64,000 nt of DNA from contig JAUIKM010000031.1 in the NCBI GenBank assembly GCA_030430495.1, positions 1-64,000 of the forward strand, written 5' to 3'. The notes under the pieces are model-generated. The model ran no database searches, was not told where the DNA came from, and saw only the letters and a list, made by a program, of their open reading frames with translations. The position numbers were made by a program, and so were the translations under genes. Origin of the DNA: a bacterium. GTDB lineage: Bacteria; Bacteroidota; Ignavibacteria; Kapaibacteriales; UBA7675. Below, one piece after another: positions 8,661 to 17,316 of the stretch (its first letter is position 1; each line of letters opens with the position of its first letter).

Positions 8661-9347
8661 TCAACGCAAAGCCGCAAAAGCCTCAAGCGCATTTTCCACA
8701 AAGCGGCGCAGCATCACCGGGTCCTTGCGTCCGTCCGCGCCCTCCACGCCCGTGTGCACGTCCACGCCCGCCGGTCGCACCCGGCCAATGGCCTCCGCCA
8801 CGTTGTCGGCGTTCAGTCCGCCCGCCAGAATGACCGGTCGCGGGCTGTGCCGCACAAGTGAAGCGCTGACGTCCCAGTCGTGCGTTTGGCCCGTGGCGCC
8901 CGAAGCGCCCGTCGTCGGGTCAAAGGTGTCCGTGATGTAGCAGTCCACGTAGTCGCCGGAGGCCGAAATCATCTGCGTCAGCTCCGCGTCGGAGCGATGC
9001 ATGCCGATGACGAGGCTTTTGATCAGGAAGGCGTCGGGACGCAGCTCGCGCAGCCTGGCGATTTCATCGACTGCGATGTCGCCGTGCAGCTGCACCGCAT
9101 GTGTGTTGGTGATGCGCAGCAGTTCGTCCGTTTCGCGCGCCGTGGAGCAGTAGCAGATCAGCACCGGAACGACCTGTGCGGGCAGGCCGGCGACAATCCC
9201 GGCTACCTCGCTTTCGCTGCAATCCGGACGGTGAAAATCGAGGCGCTGCGGAAAGCCGATCATGTTGGCGCCCGCCTCGCAAATCAATGCGGCTTCGGCG
9301 CTGTCGTGCACGCCGGCAACCTGAATCAGGGGTGTTTTGATCTTCAT
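8661..9347 (-). CDS. trpF: Phosphoribosylanthranilate isomerase-like protein
   Basis: 228 residues forming a TIM barrel of the TrpF family. TrpF converts N-(5-phosphoribosyl)anthranilate to the ribulose form in tryptophan synthesis. Supporting features are AVQLHGD, the segment around YITDT with the expected general-acid Asp, a GATGQTHDW phosphate-site stretch (usually GGTGKTFDW), VILAGGLNADNV and GVDVHTGVEG. One key feature is missing: the family's KICG motif with catalytic Cys reads QVAG here, giving Ala at position 11. No other trp gene is nearby. It could be a divergent active TrpF, an enzyme repurposed to another substrate, or an inactive homologue. Family assignment is secure; function is less so. 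Confidence 0.75.
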   Translation of the reverse strand: MKIKTPLIQVAGVHDSAEAALICEAGANMIGFPQRLDFHRPDCSESEVAGIVAGLPAQVVPVLICYCSTARETDELLRITNTHAVQLHGDIAVDEIARLRELRPDAFLIKSLVIGMHRSDAELTQMISASGDYVDCYITDTFDPTTGASGATGQTHDWDVSASLVRHSPRPVILAGGLNADNVAEAIGRVRPAGVDVHTGVEGADGRKDPVMLRRFVENALEAFAALR

Positions 9348-9889
9348 GGAAATGCAAGATACGTTTCGGACGGTAAATTCTACGAGTCAGCCGCCAGATC
9401 GTGGAATTGAGCGACTTGGGCTTTCGGGCCTTGTATGCATGCTGCATATTTGCATCGTGATGAAAACGCAAGGCCAAACATACCGACTTTCAAGCGAACG
9501 GACGACGAGTCCGGCGAGGCCGCAACAGCGTTTGCAATCGAAAATTTCCGTCGAAGTGTGCGTGCGACCGGATTTGGATCAGGCCCGATTCGAATTCGGA
9601 ACCGGCGGCAGCGCATTAGCCGGCGCCATCAGCCCTGGTACGGGTTTGGCGCTGCTGCCGGCCGCGACGCACCAGGCGAATCTGGAGTCAGCTTTTATTC
9701 CCGGCGGTTATGTTTGCGCTTGAGCGACGCAAACAATCGACCGCGGGCGCAAGTTCTTTGATTGTTCCTCGATTGTCGAAGAAGCCGCGACTGGAGAGCG
9801 GGCGAGTGGACGCAACCATGATCGATTGCCCTGGAGCAACGACGTCATGCCCTCCGCGCAGTCTCCAGTCGCAAGGCGGCTCCAATCAC
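9348..9889. other. Intergenic sequence, no gene recognised
   Basis: Small open frames on both strands show no family resemblance. Nothing convincing is seen before the structured segment that starts near 9890. Confidence 0.45.
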
Positions 9890-10098
9890 AAGAAAATTCC
9901 TGTAGAGTATATGTGTTATTGAGGTTAAGGCGGCGGGGCGGTAGTTGTGGAATACCGACCCCGCGGGGAGCGAGCGTAATAGTGGGCGCGAAACTCCCGA
10001 TCAGATTCCTGTAGAATGAGAGAATAGTGGATTCAAGACGTAAAAACCGGACTTTCTGGCGAACTATAGTCGCCGCCCGAAAGTTCGGTTTTTTTATT
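9890..10098 (+). ncRNA. Candidate structured leader or small RNA before the LytS-type operon
   Basis: The stretch has no plausible ORF but folds well by eye. One hairpin pairs GCGGGGCGGTA (9933-9943) with TACCGACCCCGC (9953-9964), with one bulge. It ends in a strong terminator hairpin (10042-10093) followed by T-rich sequence. The word attcctgtagA occurs twice (about 9896 and 10004). It ends about 95 bp before the sensor kinase gene on the same strand, so it could be an attenuating leader or an independent small RNA. No known riboswitch class was recognised. Confidence 0.35.
10042..10098 (+). terminator. Strong intrinsic terminator with internal hairpin
   Basis: A 15-bp stem pairs 10042-10056 with 10079-10093, including one G-U pair, and runs into tttttatttt-like sequence. 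The loop carries its own hairpin (GGCGA with TCGCC). No protein gene ends just upstream, which is why a small RNA or leader is suspected. Confidence 0.75.
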
Positions 10099-10191
10099 TG
10101 ACTGCCGCAGGCGTAACTTGCGCCTCACGCCGCCCGTCAGGCTGCAACCACTGCCAGAGTTCGCAGAGTATGTACCGATACTGTACTGACG

Positions 10192-11286
10192 ATGAGTCGA
10201 GAGCGACCCAAGCCACGCGACGTAGCTGCTCTGCCGGAAGAGGTCAACCGCAATTGGCGGATCAAAATTCCGGGGGTGCTGACCGTAGCCCTGTTTATTC
10301 TGTTGATCGTTGATCTGGAACAAATCGACGGTGTGCACTACGTTCTGTCGGAAACATTCCTGCTGCGTATCACCTTTATCATTTTGATAACGCTGCTGGT
10401 GTGGGAGGGCAACTTTGCCATTTACCGCAGTTTTGACCGGCGCATGCCGTGGGAGCGCAATTCGCGGCGCCGCGTGCTGCTGCAGGCCGCGGTCAGTTCC
10501 GCCTACACGGTGGTGGCCATCGCCCTGCCGACGGTGCTGGCGGCCTCGCTGTTTCCTGACGGCCTGCAGTTTACCACCCGCGCCCTGATTCTGGGCATTT
10601 TCATGTCCGTCTGCATCAACGCCATCTATATTGGTTTTCAGTTTTTCGGCAACTGGCGCGCCAGCCAGACGGAAACCGAACAACTGAAACGTCAGAGTGC
10701 CGAATCGCGCTACGAAGCGCTGCGCAACCAGGTGAACCCGCACTTCCTGTTTAACAGCCTGAACACGCTGCTGACGCTCATCGAGGAAAATCCGCGCACG
10801 GCGATGCAGTTCACCGAAAAACTCGCCTCCGTCTACCGCAGTATCCTGCAGCTCAAAGACCGCGATTTCATCAGCGTGCGCGACGAACTCGAAGCCGTCG
10901 CGGGCTACATCTACCTGCTGGAACATCGCTTCGGCGACAAACTGCACGTCGAGATCGACGTGCCGGCCGAATACGAAGACTGTGAGATTGCGCCGCTGAC
11001 CCTGCAAATGCTCGTCGAAAATGCCGTCAAACACAACGTCGTGTCGCGCGAACATCACCTCCACATTTCCATCCGCGTGGCCGACGGCGAACGATTGCTC
11101 GTCAGTAACAACCGCCTGCCGCGGCGCAGCACGCGCGAGTCCGCCCGCAATTCCACGCGCGTCGGCCTGCAGAATATCAGGGAGCGCTACGAATTCCTCA
11201 ATGGTTCCGGCGTTGAAGTCATTTCAGACGAACGCGAATTCACCGTTTCCATTCCACTGCTGCGCAAACGGATCGTGAGCGTATGA
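10192..11286 (+). CDS. LytS/YehU-type sensor histidine kinase
   Basis: 364 residues. Four hydrophobic segments (about 25-42, 56-72, 98-120, 130-152) form the membrane sensor, followed by a His_kinase domain of the LytS/YehU type with phospho-acceptor His184 in NQVNPHFLFNSLN. An HATPase region follows (LQMLVENAVKHN; GLQNIRERYE). These kinases pair with LytTR regulators. The next gene is exactly that: its ATG overlaps this stop in an ATGA, so the two are translationally coupled. The signal sensed is unknown and no periplasmic sensor domain is evident. A terminator-bearing structured region lies upstream and may control the operon. Confidence 0.93.
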   Translation: MSRERPKPRDVAALPEEVNRNWRIKIPGVLTVALFILLIVDLEQIDGVHYVLSETFLLRITFIILITLLVWEGNFAIYRSFDRRMPWERNSRRRVLLQAAVSSAYTVVAIALPTVLAASLFPDGLQFTTRALILGIFMSVCINAIYIGFQFFGNWRASQTETEQLKRQSAESRYEALRNQVNPHFLFNSLNTLLTLIEENPRTAMQFTEKLASVYRSILQLKDRDFISVRDELEAVAGYIYLLEHRFGDKLHVEIDVPAEYEDCEIAPLTLQMLVENAVKHNVVSREHHLHISIRVADGERLLVSNNRLPRRSTRESARNSTRVGLQNIRERYEFLNGSGVEVISDEREFTVSIPLLRKRIVSV

Positions 11287-12104
11287 AAGTCCTGATTATC
11301 GAAGACGAAAGCCCGGCGGCACGCCGCCTGCAGAAACGGATAGAAGAACTCGAAACTTCGGCCGAAATCATCGCCGTGCTCGACTCCGTCGGCGACAGCG
11401 TCGAGTGGCTCAAAAACAACAGCGCACCGGATATTATCTTTTGCGACGTGGAGCTCTCCGACGGTCTGAGTTTTGAGATTTTTTCAAAAGTAGAGGTGGC
11501 CGTGCCGGTCATTTTTACCACGGCTTACGACGAGTACGCGCTGCGCGCCTTCCGCGTCAACAGCGTCGATTACCTGCTCAAACCGGTCGACGCTTCCGCG
11601 CTGGAGCAGGCTTTTGACAAGTGGCGCAAACACCACCAGACGGCCGGCACTGTCGTCAACGGATCGGCGCCGGACGAGGCGGAGGCCACGCCTCACAGCG
11701 GCCCGGCAAATCTGGCCGACAGGCTGGACCAGCTGATGAAGTCGATCCAGGCGCCGCACCGCGAATACAAACAGCGCTTCCTGATCAAAACCGGCCTGAA
11801 CTGGATTTCCCTGCACGTGGACCAGATCGCCTGGTTTACCACCGAGGACAAGGTTGTGCTGCTGTCGGACTTCGACGGCAATCGTTATCCGCTGTCGCAT
11901 TCGCTTGACGATCTGGACGGCATGCTGGACCCGGCGGCGTTTTTTCGCGTCAACCGCCAGTACATCGTCTCCTGGTCGGCGGTGCGCAGTGCGCAGTCCT
12001 ATTTTAATGGTAAATTGAAGCTCCGCATTCAGCCGCCGGTCGAAGACGGCGTTATCGTCAGTCGCGACCGCGCCGGCGCATTCAAGGAGTGGCTGGACCG
12101 CTGA
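11283..12104 (+). CDS. LytTR-family response regulator
   Basis: 273 residues. The N-terminal receiver has acidic IIEDE, phospho-acceptor Asp55 in FCDVEL, TTAYDEYALRAF and the conserved Lys in YLLKPV. A linker (about 125-160) leads to a C-terminal LytTR DNA-binding domain (about 170-270; KQRFLIKTG, FRVNRQYIV). LytTR regulators bind paired direct repeats in promoters. The overlap with the upstream kinase shows they form one two-component system. The target genes are unknown, and the adjacent RsmE gene is 72 bp downstream and probably only a neighbour. Confidence 0.95.
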   Translation: MKVLIIEDESPAARRLQKRIEELETSAEIIAVLDSVGDSVEWLKNNSAPDIIFCDVELSDGLSFEIFSKVEVAVPVIFTTAYDEYALRAFRVNSVDYLLKPVDASALEQAFDKWRKHHQTAGTVVNGSAPDEAEATPHSGPANLADRLDQLMKSIQAPHREYKQRFLIKTGLNWISLHVDQIAWFTTEDKVVLLSDFDGNRYPLSHSLDDLDGMLDPAAFFRVNRQYIVSWSAVRSAQSYFNGKLKLRIQPPVEDGVIVSRDRAGAFKEWLDR

Positions 12105-12176
12105 CCCGGCTTCTGCTCGAGCCTGGTTTGTTTAAGTTGAAACACACTCCGCACCCGGTTAAACAGGGAACGCGCA

Positions 12177-12869
12177 ATGGAGTGTCTGTACCTCGCCGAT
12201 CTGACCGAAACCCAAACCGACAACACGCTTACCGGCGATGAATTTAAACACGCGCGCGCTTTGCGATTGCGCGAGGGCGACGAAGTTCTGTTGAGCAATG
12301 GTCGCGGCCTGGCTGCGAGGGCCGTGGTTCGGTCGTTTTCCCGCGATCACCTGACCTGCACCGCATGTGAATTCCTGCCCGCCTTTGGAGAACAGGAGCA
12401 CGCTCACACTCTGGCCATCGGCGTTTTGCAGTCGCGCGAACGCTTCGAATTTGCGCTCGAAAAAGCCGTCGAACTCGGCGTTGCGGCGGTTGTTCCGCTA
12501 TTGACGGAATTCAGTCAGCGTGCGCGGCTGCGCCCCGACCGGCTGGAACACAAAATGCTGGCCGCCATGAAGCAGTGCAAACGCTCCGTTCTGCCGACGC
12601 TGCTTCCGGCCCTGTCATTGGCGGACTACCTGGCGGACTGTCAACACAACACTTTGGTTCTCTGCGATGCGGCGGGGGAGAGCACGCTGAGGAATTTGTC
12701 GAATCCGGCGGTTCTGCTGGTTGGTCCCGAGGGTGGTTTTTCGCCGGCGGAACGCAAGATGATTCTCTTGGATCGGCGCACGGTTTTGCTGGGACTGGGG
12801 CCGCGTCGTCTGCGTGCGGAGACGGCGGCGCTGACGGCGCTGGGGATAATAAACGCGGCCGGCGGTTGA
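12177..12869 (+). CDS. rsmE: 16S rRNA (uracil1498-N3)-methyltransferase RsmE
   Basis: 230 residues, a SPOUT methyltransferase that methylates N3 of U1498 in 16S rRNA of the assembled small subunit. Family signs are the N-terminal PUA-like region with HARALRLREGD, the central KAVELGVAAVVPLLTE, the KMLAAMKQCKRS helix, and the C-terminal knot with LLVGPEGGFSPAE and LRAETAAL. Length is close to the usual 230-250. AGGGA lies seven bases before the ATG. It is 72 bp behind the LytTR gene on the same strand and may share its transcript. Confidence 0.95.
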   Translation: MECLYLADLTETQTDNTLTGDEFKHARALRLREGDEVLLSNGRGLAARAVVRSFSRDHLTCTACEFLPAFGEQEHAHTLAIGVLQSRERFEFALEKAVELGVAAVVPLLTEFSQRARLRPDRLEHKMLAAMKQCKRSVLPTLLPALSLADYLADCQHNTLVLCDAAGESTLRNLSNPAVLLVGPEGGFSPAERKMILLDRRTVLLGLGPRRLRAETAALTALGIINAAGG

Positions 12870-13000
12870 GCACTGGTTTTGGTCTGGATGGTTTGATCGT
12901 TTGTTTCTGCGGCTGTGCGTTCACCCACGTTTAACTGACCGCCTGGCGGCGAAACCTGCCCGTTGGCGTTTTTGCGCTTGCAGGGTCGGAGGTGAGTATG

Positions 13001-13048
13001 CATGTTGTATTTGTCGAATCATCCGGAGGGTTCGGCTACGCCGCACCG
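13001..13048. repeat. 48-bp dispersed repeat, copy 2
   Basis: Gap-free match to 7859-7906 with ten mismatches. Downstream sequence in both places stays loosely similar (GC-rich, ggtggcggcggggg), suggesting the two gaps share a longer decayed ancestor. Confidence 0.6.
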
Positions 13049-13244
13049 AGATAGTCCCTGGGCGGGGGACGGTTGAGCCTGGCAGCACGCCGCGCAAATT
13101 GCGGACGGTGGGGCTGTGGAAATGGGTCGCAAAAATTGGGCAAAACGGACAGGTGGCGGCGGGGGAGTTGCGCCCCTTTGAGGGGCCGAAAACCGCCGAA
13201 TTTCAGCCAGAATCGCCGATTTTTACATGAGCGTCATCTTGGGT

Positions 13245-13402
13245 ACACCAGAAATCCAACCCGCTTGCGTCCGAAATCGAATTGGTTTGCACTTGAAATT
13301 CCACCGCCTTGCGCCGGAAAACGGCTTGTTTTTCGCCTGGAAAACCACGTGTCTTGCGCCTGGAAAACGGCTTGTTTCGCATCTGGGAAACGGCTTGTTT
13401 TT
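13245..13402. repeat. Degenerate tandem array of a 22-bp unit (about seven copies)
   Basis: Units start at 13245, 13267, 13289, 13311, about 13334, 13356 and 13378. The consensus is roughly gcgcctgGAAAacggcttgttt; the last four units are most alike. The period is not a multiple of three, so it is unlikely to encode a repeat protein. There are no spacers, so this is a minisatellite-like array and not a CRISPR. Confidence 0.8.
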
Positions 13403-13558
13403 CGCCTGCTGTCCTCGCGAGTCCCAACTGAATTTGTTCATTGCAAACGTCAGCATTGAACAATCGCAGACCCGCTCATTGCCGAACTTGGTGTCTCTGG
13501 CTTTTTGACTGACTTCCGGCTGCTTTACTCTGCGGAATCGCGCCTGCTGTGCACTGAT

Positions 13559-13790
13559 CGCTTTGACCCGCTGCCGCGGTTCAGGCTCGCTTGATTTTTT
13601 GTTTGTCACGGAGAGTCAAACCCGAATGCATCGAGCCTGGCTCAAGTCTCTCAGCCGAAAGTTTAAAGCCTGTCTCAGGCCCCGCAGGCGGTGCGAATCC
13701 TCACAGACTCGTGTGTTTAAGTCTTCAGTCTCGCTGACAAACAAAAGCAAAAAGCAAGCCGGCCGCTCAGCGGAAGGCGAAGCGCTCAAG
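13559..13790. repeat. Inverted-arm dispersed element (about 232 bp)
   Basis: The left arm (13559-13607) ends in ttttttgtttgtc. The right arm (13736-13790) starts with gacaaacaaaag and ends agcgctcaag. The arms are imperfect inverted repeats, as in the 190-bp elements at 23335, 29267 and 32617. It is non-coding and MITE-like in structure; no transposase is present in the window. Confidence 0.6.
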
Positions 13791-13880
13791 GTTCATGCAG
13801 ACAAGGGTTAAGTGCGTCCGCGCGCCGCCGAGAGCCAAACTCAACGGCGGCAACAGAGCCGGAAGTCAATGGCGACTTGT

Positions 13881-15737
13881 TTAACTCTCGTCGCGCAGCG
13901 AGCGGATTTTCTCGCGCATTTCCTGCAGCAGCGTTGAATCGGGGTAGTTAACCAGAATATTCGTGTAGGCTTCGATGGCTTTGTCCGTCGCGTTTTCCGC
14001 CAGCCAGGTGTCGCCAATAAGAGCGTAGGCTTTGTCGCCGTAAATCGTTTCGGGATATTGTGTTAACAGCGCTTCCAGCGAAGTGCGCGCCGCGCCGTAC
14101 AGGCCGTCGCGTGCGTCCAGCTCGCCGATGCGCAGCAGCGCCAGCTCGCCCAGAGCGCTCTGTGCGGCATCCTGCGCCGTCTGCTGAAACAGCTTGCGCG
14201 CCTCGTCGTCGCGCGACTGGCGCTCGCGCAGAATCGCCTTGGCAAAGATTTTAATGTGCTCCTTTGCGCCCTCGTCCGGATTCTCGCCAAAGAGCAGCAG
14301 GCGGTTGAGCGCATCGTTGGCGATGTCCTTGTCCGAATCGTTCGCCAGGCCGCTGTAGGCCAGCGTGGCGGAGTCGAGCGAACCGCGGTAAAACAACAAC
14401 TCGGCCAGCTCAAAACGCGCCTGCTTAACCTGATCGTCAAACTTGCGAAACTGTTTCTGCATTTTTTGAAACGTCTGCTCGGCCTCGTCCAGCCGGTCTT
14501 CCTCCAGATACAGACGCCCCAGCGCCAGCGCTCCGTCGGCTGCGACCGACTTGTTGCCGTAATTGGCCATGAGCGTCCGGTATTCTTCGGCGGCGCGTTC
14601 CAGGTTGTTTAAGTAGTGGTGGTTGAGATTTGCCAGTCCGTACTGCGCCTCGGCGGCGAACTTGGACTTGGGAAATTCCTTGAGAATGCGCTCGTAGCGG
14701 CTGATGATTTCGCGAACTTCTTCCTCGCTGAATTTGCCGCCTTCGGCCATGCGCTGTTCCATCGCCTGAGCGTAGCCGTAGAGCGCCGAATGCACGTGCG
14801 GATTTTTACTCTGTCCCATTTCAATAATGCGACCGAACGCCTTGATAGCGATGTCGTATCGGCCGTCGCGCGCCACCTGATTGCCAAAACGCAGCATCTG
14901 GCGGCCGTCGCCGCCGTTGAGTTCGTCGATGCGCACAAACACGTCGAATGCCTTGTCGTAATCTTCGATCTGGCGCAGATACCATTCATACACTTCCAGA
15001 ATGACCTGGTCGCGGCTGCCTTCTGCGGCGGCGGACAGTACCTCGCCGGATTCCGCTATGCCGCGTTCGTTGACCAGATAGGCGGAGATGCGACCCTGAG
15101 CCAACGGCAGGTTGCCGGTCTGTTCGAGCAGCGTCATGACCTCGCGCGCGCCCTCGCGGTAATTGCCGACCGCGCCGTACAGCTGGCTCAGGTCGTTGGA
15201 AAAGGTCTGCGGGCGTCCGCTGCGTTTGCGGCCGAGCAGCAGCGTTTGGATCGCCTGGTCAAACAGGCGGTTGTCGATCTGGGCCTGCGCAATGGCCGAA
15301 TAGGAGTCGATATTGTCGCTGTTCAGCGCCAGGCCGTCTTCCCACGCCTGAAAGGCCTGGTCGGTTTGTCCGAGCTTCCACAGCAGATTGCCGTTGAGCG
15401 CGTAGAGCTCCGGCTGCTGTTGTTTTACGGCCTGTTCACCGACGATCGGCTGGAGTTCGCCGTAGCGTTGCAGTTCCATCAGCGTGCGTTCCACCGCGCT
15501 GTAAACCTGGTCGTACTGCGGGTTGTCGTTGTACAGCTCCAGGTAGAGGCGCGCCGCATCGTCCAGATTGCCGGCCTGTTCGTAGGACTGCGCCAGGCGG
15601 TATTTGCGTTCGGCGGTACTCTGCATCGCCGCGGCTTGCACGGTGAATAAACAGGTCAGTACGATCACTGTCGACAGAACGCCGAAGCGCAGATATGGTG
15701 CGAATGCAGCTGCTGATGTATGCTGTGTAGTATTCAT
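13881..15737 (-). CDS. TPR-repeat protein with N-terminal signal/anchor
   Basis: 618 residues. A hydrophobic segment (about 17-37, ending QAAAM) is a signal peptide or anchor, so the protein is probably periplasmic. The rest is helical tetratricopeptide-like repeats: QSYEQAGNLDDAARLYLELYNDNP near 50-70, AQYGLANLNHHYLNNLERAAEEYRTL near 365, and C-terminal TQYPETIYGDKAYALIGDTWL. The C-terminal repeats resemble those of YbgF/CpoB- or BamD-like scaffolds. TPR proteins hold partners together, but no specific complex is indicated. It lies 109 bp downstream of the M24 peptidase on the same strand and may share its transcript. Confidence 0.85.
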   Translation of the reverse strand: MNTTQHTSAAAFAPYLRFGVLSTVIVLTCLFTVQAAAMQSTAERKYRLAQSYEQAGNLDDAARLYLELYNDNPQYDQVYSAVERTLMELQRYGELQPIVGEQAVKQQQPELYALNGNLLWKLGQTDQAFQAWEDGLALNSDNIDSYSAIAQAQIDNRLFDQAIQTLLLGRKRSGRPQTFSNDLSQLYGAVGNYREGAREVMTLLEQTGNLPLAQGRISAYLVNERGIAESGEVLSAAAEGSRDQVILEVYEWYLRQIEDYDKAFDVFVRIDELNGGDGRQMLRFGNQVARDGRYDIAIKAFGRIIEMGQSKNPHVHSALYGYAQAMEQRMAEGGKFSEEEVREIISRYERILKEFPKSKFAAEAQYGLANLNHHYLNNLERAAEEYRTLMANYGNKSVAADGALALGRLYLEEDRLDEAEQTFQKMQKQFRKFDDQVKQARFELAELLFYRGSLDSATLAYSGLANDSDKDIANDALNRLLLFGENPDEGAKEHIKIFAKAILRERQSRDDEARKLFQQTAQDAAQSALGELALLRIGELDARDGLYGAARTSLEALLTQYPETIYGDKAYALIGDTWLAENATDKAIEAYTNILVNYPDSTLLQEMREKIRSLRDES

Positions 15738-15846
15738 GGTCGTTGTCGCGATAGAAGAAAATCAAGCACAGGGCGGCCGTCCGCCGACCGCACAAAGAGT
15801 GCCGACGTACGAATCACCATCCGCATTTGATGCATTCAATTTGACC

Positions 15847-17067
15847 TCAGTTTGCCGGCGCCGTGATGTCGAAAGGCGCTCCCATCAGCGGGACAATCGA
15901 TTTCTGCGCGGGGCCGCCCGTTACCACTACCTTGCGGTCGGGCATGATCACAATGTCGACTTCGGTGCGCAGGCCGATGTCGTTCTGCAGGTAGATGCCG
16001 GGTTCGATCGAAAAGGTCGTGCCGGGCAGGATTTCGCGGGTGTCGTGTGTTTCGAAATTGTCGAGGTTGGCGCCCGAGCCATGAGTTTCGCGCGTGATGC
16101 TGTGGCCGGTGCGGTGCACAAAAGCCGCGTCGTAACCGGCCTCGTTGACGATGCGCCGCGCGATGTCGTCCAGTTCAAACCCGCGTACCGCCTTGCCGGC
16201 CGGTATGTTGTCGTTGAGGTGTTCAATCACGGCGTCGCGCGCCTGTGCAATGACGCCGAACAGTTGTTCCGGGCGCTTCGGCACTTCCTCGCCGGCAAAC
16301 GCCATCCAGGTGATGTCGCTGTAAAAGCCGCTTTCGCGGGCCGGCCGCGCCCACATGTCGAGCAGCACCACGTCGCCCGGCAGAATGTTGGCGCTGTCGT
16401 TTTTCTGCGGCGCATAGTGCGGGTTGGCGGCATGCGGACCGATTGCCACAATCGGCGGGTGATCCGTTTCCAGGTGCAGTTCGTGCATTTTTGCCACGAT
16501 GTGCTGCTGCACGGCATACTCCGTTGTCGAGCGTTTGCCTGCCAGTTCGCGGCGCAGGAATTCCAGACCGCTCTGCATACAACTGCGGAGGGCATCCGCG
16601 CCGCGAAGGGTCGATTCCAGCTCCGAGGCTTTCATCACCGCGGTACAATGCTGCGCAATGTCCGCCGAGCTGCTGATTTCCGCTCCCAGCTCGCGCAGGA
16701 ATTCCAGCGTGCCGGCGTCGACTTTTGAGGCGACGGGAATATCGTTATTGGGCGAGTACTCCATCGCCAGGCGCGGAAACTGCCGCACGACTCTGGCCAC
16801 AGCCTCGTGCCATTCCTCGTGTGTGCTGTAGGGAATTTCATCGGCATCGACGTGCGCCAGCGTATGCGCTTCGATGCGGGAAACCAGCTTGAGCGCTCGT
16901 CCATTTTTGGGAATGACTACCATGAAGCGGCGCGTGCAGTGCGCGTCCGGTCTGAGCCCGAGCACCTGCCACGCAATGGAGTTCATGCCGCGGAAATCGT
17001 ACATCGCCCAGGCGTCGACGTCGAAGTTCTGGAGAATAGCCTGAATGTTGCTGAAGGAATGAAACAT
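15847..17067 (-). CDS. M24 family metallopeptidase (Xaa-Pro aminopeptidase-like)
   Basis: 406 residues. The N-terminal creatinase-like domain (about 1-150) precedes a pita-bread catalytic domain with all five expected metal ligands: Asp in LLDMWA, Asp in SDITWM, His in RTGHSI, Glu in SIEPGI and Glu in LRTEVDI. Such enzymes remove N-terminal residues before proline or hydrolyse dipeptides in the cytoplasm. No signal peptide is present. The ATG start at 17067 fits the family. Its upstream side abuts the relic of the meaB 3' end, so its natural promoter region may have been altered by that insertion. Confidence 0.93.
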   Translation of the reverse strand: MFHSFSNIQAILQNFDVDAWAMYDFRGMNSIAWQVLGLRPDAHCTRRFMVVIPKNGRALKLVSRIEAHTLAHVDADEIPYSTHEEWHEAVARVVRQFPRLAMEYSPNNDIPVASKVDAGTLEFLRELGAEISSSADIAQHCTAVMKASELESTLRGADALRSCMQSGLEFLRRELAGKRSTTEYAVQQHIVAKMHELHLETDHPPIVAIGPHAANPHYAPQKNDSANILPGDVVLLDMWARPARESGFYSDITWMAFAGEEVPKRPEQLFGVIAQARDAVIEHLNDNIPAGKAVRGFELDDIARRIVNEAGYDAAFVHRTGHSITRETHGSGANLDNFETHDTREILPGTTFSIEPGIYLQNDIGLRTEVDIVIMPDRKVVVTGGPAQKSIVPLMGAPFDITAPAN

Positions 17068-17159
17068 AACCGGACTGTCCGACAGATAAATTCACAAGGT
17101 ACAATGCGTTAAAAATACAGTGTTTTCGCGGAAACGCCAGTTTGTTATTCGGCGCGCAC

Positions 17160-17290
17160 TCAGGGGAGCTTCCCGTTCAATTTTTGGCGCAGCTCCTCGA
17201 CAATCGCCTCCACCGCGGCATGCGGACTGATGACTCCTTCGCGCACGGCTTGTTCTCTTGTTTGCCACTGAGTTTGAAGCCGCGAGTACT
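17160..17290 (-). pseudogene. Relic of the meaB 3' end
   Basis: On the minus strand this reads QTQWQTREQAVREGV and onward to a stop at 17160, matching the last ~40 residues of the intact MeaB encoded at 19217-20212. Its own ending is slightly different (QKLNGKLP). Upstream, a two-base deletion relative to meaB destroys the frame and homology fades near 17290. The 85 bp 17188-17272 are identical to 19239-19323. It is a gene fragment left by duplication or by integration at the meaB 3' end. Confidence 0.85.
17188..17272. repeat. 85-bp direct repeat, distal copy
   Basis: Identical over 85 bp to 19239-19323. Flanking bases diverge but remain partly alignable on both sides, so the copies come from related, not identical, meaB alleles. 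Confidence 0.95.
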
Positions 17291-17316
17291 TGCACCATGT
17301 TCAGGCGTCGCGCCGC

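Larger units (their letters stand above)
12870..13880. other. Repeat-rich intergenic gap
   Basis: About 1 kb between convergent genes. It contains three distinct repeats: a 48-bp dispersed repeat (13001-13048), a 22-bp tandem array (13245-13402) and an inverted-arm element (13559-13790). I see no supported gene. Confidence 0.65.

Noticed and set aside
10033-11064. Long open frame antisense to the sensor kinase
   Set aside because: It runs opposite a clear LytS-type kinase, has biased composition (His/Gln/Val-rich) and no family resemblance. Similar long antisense frames at 14616-15650, 37119-38294 and 47765-49363 were rejected for the same reason.
13245-13402. Possible CRISPR array
   Set aside because: The 22-bp units are contiguous, with no unique spacers, and no cas genes are present.
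17092-17298. Small ORF across the meaB relic
   Set aside because: It reads the relic out of the MeaB frame, so it is a shadow of the duplicated fragment.
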